Below are positions 61,890 through 64,000 of a stretch of DNA of 64,000 nucleotides, piece by piece. How positions within the stretch are numbered: the stretch's first letter is position 1; each line of letters starts with the position of its first letter. A program made the position numbers and the translations under genes. The notes beneath the pieces are model-generated. The model saw only the letters and a program-made list of their open reading frames with translations. It had not been told where the DNA came from and did no database searches. This DNA comes from Chloroflexi bacterium bin20. Lineage in GTDB: Bacteria > Chloroflexota > Anaerolineae > Aggregatilineales > Phototrophicaceae. The stretch is taken from NCBI GenBank assembly GCA_002238485.1, contig MPMG01000001.1, forward strand, positions 434,001 through 498,000, read 5' to 3'.

Positions 61890-63278
61890 TCACGAATAGG
61901 GCATGAAGTTGCCAGTGCCGCCAAAAGGATCGCTTTCTTCGTCTTCCGGGCGCTTCTTGGGACTTTGCGGAGTCTTGCTGGCGGCTGGTGGGGGTGGTGG
62001 CGAGGCGCTCTGTGATGGTGGGGCGACGGGCACTTCGGCATATTCGCTGAAAGGCGATGCTATCGCGCCGGGATACACGTCTGCAGGAACCGCTGCTTGC
62101 CCCGCGCCTTTATACCAAGCCATCAACTCGATCTGCAGCGATTCGATGCCGCTGTTGGGCAAGCCGCCGCCATAATTGCAGACCACCGCTTTAATCTCTG
62201 CCTGGATGATCAAGGCGCTGCTCTCTACGACCTGCACGGCACCAGCTTCAGCCGCTACGATGTCGTTGGCAAGATCGCTTACACGCTCGCCGATATTGGC
62301 TACCATGGCCGGATCTCCCATAGCCGCTGGCGCAGCGAAGAACTTCGACAGCGTCTCTTGGGTCTGGATGTCGAAGCCCCAAAATTCAACCGATTGCAGC
62401 TCGCCCGAGACTTGTGACGCCGCGGAAATACCACATTCGCCCAGGAAATCGCTGCCCTGCGCATGGCTCAGTTCGATTGCGAATGAATCGTCATAATTGC
62501 TGCCTTTGACAAAAGCCGACATGGTATGCAAGACTGGCGCGCCAAATTGCGGATGCATCGTGCCGCTGGGAGGGGTAGCGGGATCTTTCCATTGCGGCGC
62601 TGACGAGGGATTGGCAAAGCCGCTAGTAGCCTGGGGACCAGCCTGTGGGGCGGCAGCGGCTGTTGTCTCTGGAAAGTGCGACGCATCGTCTGGCATGGCG
62701 GCGCCTCCGCTCATGCCGAGCAGACCGCGTCCGATTATGGTCGCGATTGCAGCGCACAGCGCCACGATGAACAGAGAGGCGATCATCTGCAGGCTGCTGA
62801 AGACCATGCCCGGATCTTCGGGAGCGTTTGCGCCATCCAGCTCGTTGAAGCCGGGAATGCGCGTAATGGCATCCAAGGCTTGTCGTTCTGCCAATGGGAT
62901 CTGCAAATTGGCGGCCAGGCTGCGGACGGTCGCTTGTGGTTCGGGTATCTGCTGCAAAACCAGCAGGGCGTTGCTGTCGTCATAGCTGATCGTCTGTGAG
63001 TGGCCGACCGCCACCATGCGCACCCATTGCTCAATGGCTTGCTGGCTCATGTGGCGTGGCGAAGCGCCGGTAAACTCGGTGGGGATGATGACATAGGCGA
63101 CAACCAGCCCAATAATCATGCCGGCCAAGAGCAGAGCGATTGTGCCCCGCTGGGGCGCTGAATCGATGAGGCTTTGGATGCGCGGAGAGGACAAGCTCAG
63201 CCCGCTGGCATTTTGATCGGCAGGTGCAGCGGGCATGGGGGGCTGTGAATGCGGAGAATTGCCAGCCTGAAGACTCAT
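61890..63278 (-). CDS. Two-helix membrane protein with Pro-rich C-terminus, unknown
   Basis: The 462-residue protein has a Ser/Pro-rich cytoplasmic N-terminus, a transmembrane segment at about 47-67, an outside region of about 100 residues, and a second helix at about 151-172 (SLFIVALCAAIATIIG). A large globular domain follows with MSAFVKGSNYDDSFAIEL and CGISAASQVSGE. Then come a Pro-rich stretch (SQSASPPPPPAAS) and an acidic tail. No family is recognised. ATG 63278 follows AAGGTTGACC. A clear promoter lies upstream (63321-63349). Confidence 0.7.
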   Translation of the reverse strand: MSLQAGNSPHSQPPMPAAPADQNASGLSLSSPRIQSLIDSAPQRGTIALLLAGMIIGLVVAYVIIPTEFTGASPRHMSQQAIEQWVRMVAVGHSQTISYDDSNALLVLQQIPEPQATVRSLAANLQIPLAERQALDAITRIPGFNELDGANAPEDPGMVFSSLQMIASLFIVALCAAIATIIGRGLLGMSGGAAMPDDASHFPETTAAAAPQAGPQATSGFANPSSAPQWKDPATPPSGTMHPQFGAPVLHTMSAFVKGSNYDDSFAIELSHAQGSDFLGECGISAASQVSGELQSVEFWGFDIQTQETLSKFFAAPAAMGDPAMVANIGERVSDLANDIVAAEAGAVQVVESSALIIQAEIKAVVCNYGGGLPNSGIESLQIELMAWYKGAGQAAVPADVYPGAIASPFSEYAEVPVAPPSQSASPPPPPAASKTPQSPKKRPEDEESDPFGGTGNFMPYS

Positions 63279-63320
63279 GCGGGTCAACCTTTCGAGGTTG
63301 CAATAATATAGCTGGGCAGC

Positions 63321-63349
63321 ATTATAGGCTGGTTGTGAAATGGCAACAA
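63321..63349 (-). promoter_or_regulatory. Predicted promoter of the membrane protein gene
   Basis: On the minus strand TTGTTG (63349-63344) and TATAAT (63326-63321) are 17 bases apart, a perfect -10. The start would lie near 63314, about 36 bases before the ATG at 63278. Confidence 0.65.
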
Positions 63350-63404
63350 ATGCCATGCGCGGCAATTTGTTTGCATTTTGCTCGTGTCTGTGGCGGCGCT
63401 GCGC

Positions 63405-64000
63405 CTAGTCTGTGAGGGGCTCCGCCACTTCGACTGTGTTGAGATTGCGCGGCAGACGCCAGGTCGTGTAGTCGCAGTCCGGATAGCGGCTGCAGCCATA
63501 AAAGGTACGACCCTTGCGCGTGCGTTTGCGGACGACCTCGCCTCGTTGTTCATCCCCGCAAGTCGGGCACAGATGCCCAGTACGATCGAGGTATCGCTCC
63601 GTGTGTTTGCATTCAGGATAGCGCGAACAGCCGATGAATTTGCCATAACGCGAATGTTTCACCAGCAGATCGCCCTCTTCGCAGCTGGGGCAACCGCGGC
63701 CGACCTTCTCTGCGACATCACGTTGCGGCATATTCTGCTCTGCATACTGCAGCCGCTGCTCAAATGGAGCGTAGAATTCGCCCAGCATCGGCCTCCAGGG
63801 CAGCTTGCCGTTCGACACCGCATCCAGCTGGTCTTCCATGCGCGCAGTGAAGGTGTAGTCCATCTCTGCGGCGAAGAATTCCGACAGCAGTTCGCAGACG
63901 ACGAATCCCGTCTTGGTTGGCTTCAAGCGGCGCTGTTCTTGCGTCACATAATCGCGGGCCTGGATGACGCTGACTGTCGGGGCATAGGTGCTGGGACGGC
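63405..64000 (-). CDS. topA: DNA topoisomerase I, C-terminal part
   Basis: The gene runs off the right edge. Residues visible at the edge read RPSTYAPTVSVIQARDYV, a conserved type IA topoisomerase region close to the end of the catalytic domain. They are followed by KPTKTGFVVCELL and two zinc-ribbon repeats (CPSCEEGD with CSRYPEC; CPTCGDEQ with CSRYPDC) that bind DNA. A GTG at 63947 is internal, not a start. TopA relaxes negative supercoils. Confidence 0.95.
   Translation of the reverse strand, partial: RPSTYAPTVSVIQARDYVTQEQRRLKPTKTGFVVCELLSEFFAAEMDYTFTARMEDQLDAVSNGKLPWRPMLGEFYAPFEQRLQYAEQNMPQRDVAEKVGRGCPSCEEGDLLVKHSRYGKFIGCSRYPECKHTERYLDRTGHLCPTCGDEQRGEVVRKRTRKGRTFYGCSRYPDCDYTTWRLPRNLNTVEVAEPLTD

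Overview
The window is about 64 kb of a gene-dense bacterial chromosome of roughly 58-60 % GC. Genes are packed with ATGA, GTGA or TGATG overlaps, and convergent genes often overlap by 4-26 bp. No phage, insertion sequence, plasmid or CRISPR signal was seen. The gene set suggests a Chloroflexota (Anaerolineae-like) bacterium: a fused shikimate kinase/dehydroquinate synthase, an NFACT/RqcH protein, a cysteine-bearing PSP1 protein, many peptide ABC transporters, MlrC, creatininase-like and old-yellow-enzyme genes, and ROK regulators. This assignment is an inference from gene content.

Layout. 1-2790: end of a trp operon (trpF fragment, Nudix hydrolase, trpB, trpA). 2791-3257: a 17-C tract, a short CTCGGTG repeat, then a promoter, a Tyr-rich 31-codon leader peptide and a terminator with a matching antiterminator. 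This forms a plausible ribosome-mediated attenuator, and is the most interesting feature of the window. 3258-11195: aroH, tyrA, aroA, aroE, aroC, aroKB fusion, aroQ, then glnA; this covers the shikimate and chorismate steps except DAHP synthase, plus the entry to tyrosine. 11170-20346: aspartokinase (minus), PSP1 protein, PIG-L deacetylase, M20 amidohydrolase, a GATase-like protein, purA, a small membrane protein, a c-type cytochrome and RqcH. 20343-23851: three glycosyltransferases (minus). 23915-33743: sugar kinase, ABC exporter, Gfo/Idh oxidoreductase, an orphan binding protein with a glycosidase-like protein, a sulfotransferase-like/aminotransferase-like pair, and a lone molybdopterin hydroxylase subunit.

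33814-42922: a catabolic block (SDR, ketopantoate-reductase-like, creatininase-like, 2-hydroxyacid dehydrogenase, a frameshifted PhyH dioxygenase, DapA-like, OYE-like, aldo/keto reductase, aldose epimerase). 42932-58426: two dipeptide/oligopeptide-type ABC systems, of which only the second has ATPases, with an MlrC peptidase, a ROK kinase, a ROK repressor and a divergent oxidoreductase. The -35 boxes of the divergent promoters lie in the two arms of a TTTGTCAA/TTGACAAA palindrome. 58458-64000: tRNA-Arg(CCG), a lipoprotein, an M23 protein, a 137-bp repeat element next to a truncated ORF, a metallo-beta-lactamase-fold protein, greA, a membrane protein and the end of topA.

All family names come from reading motifs in the translations; no database search was run. 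Most functional statements for the catabolic and transport genes stop at family level.
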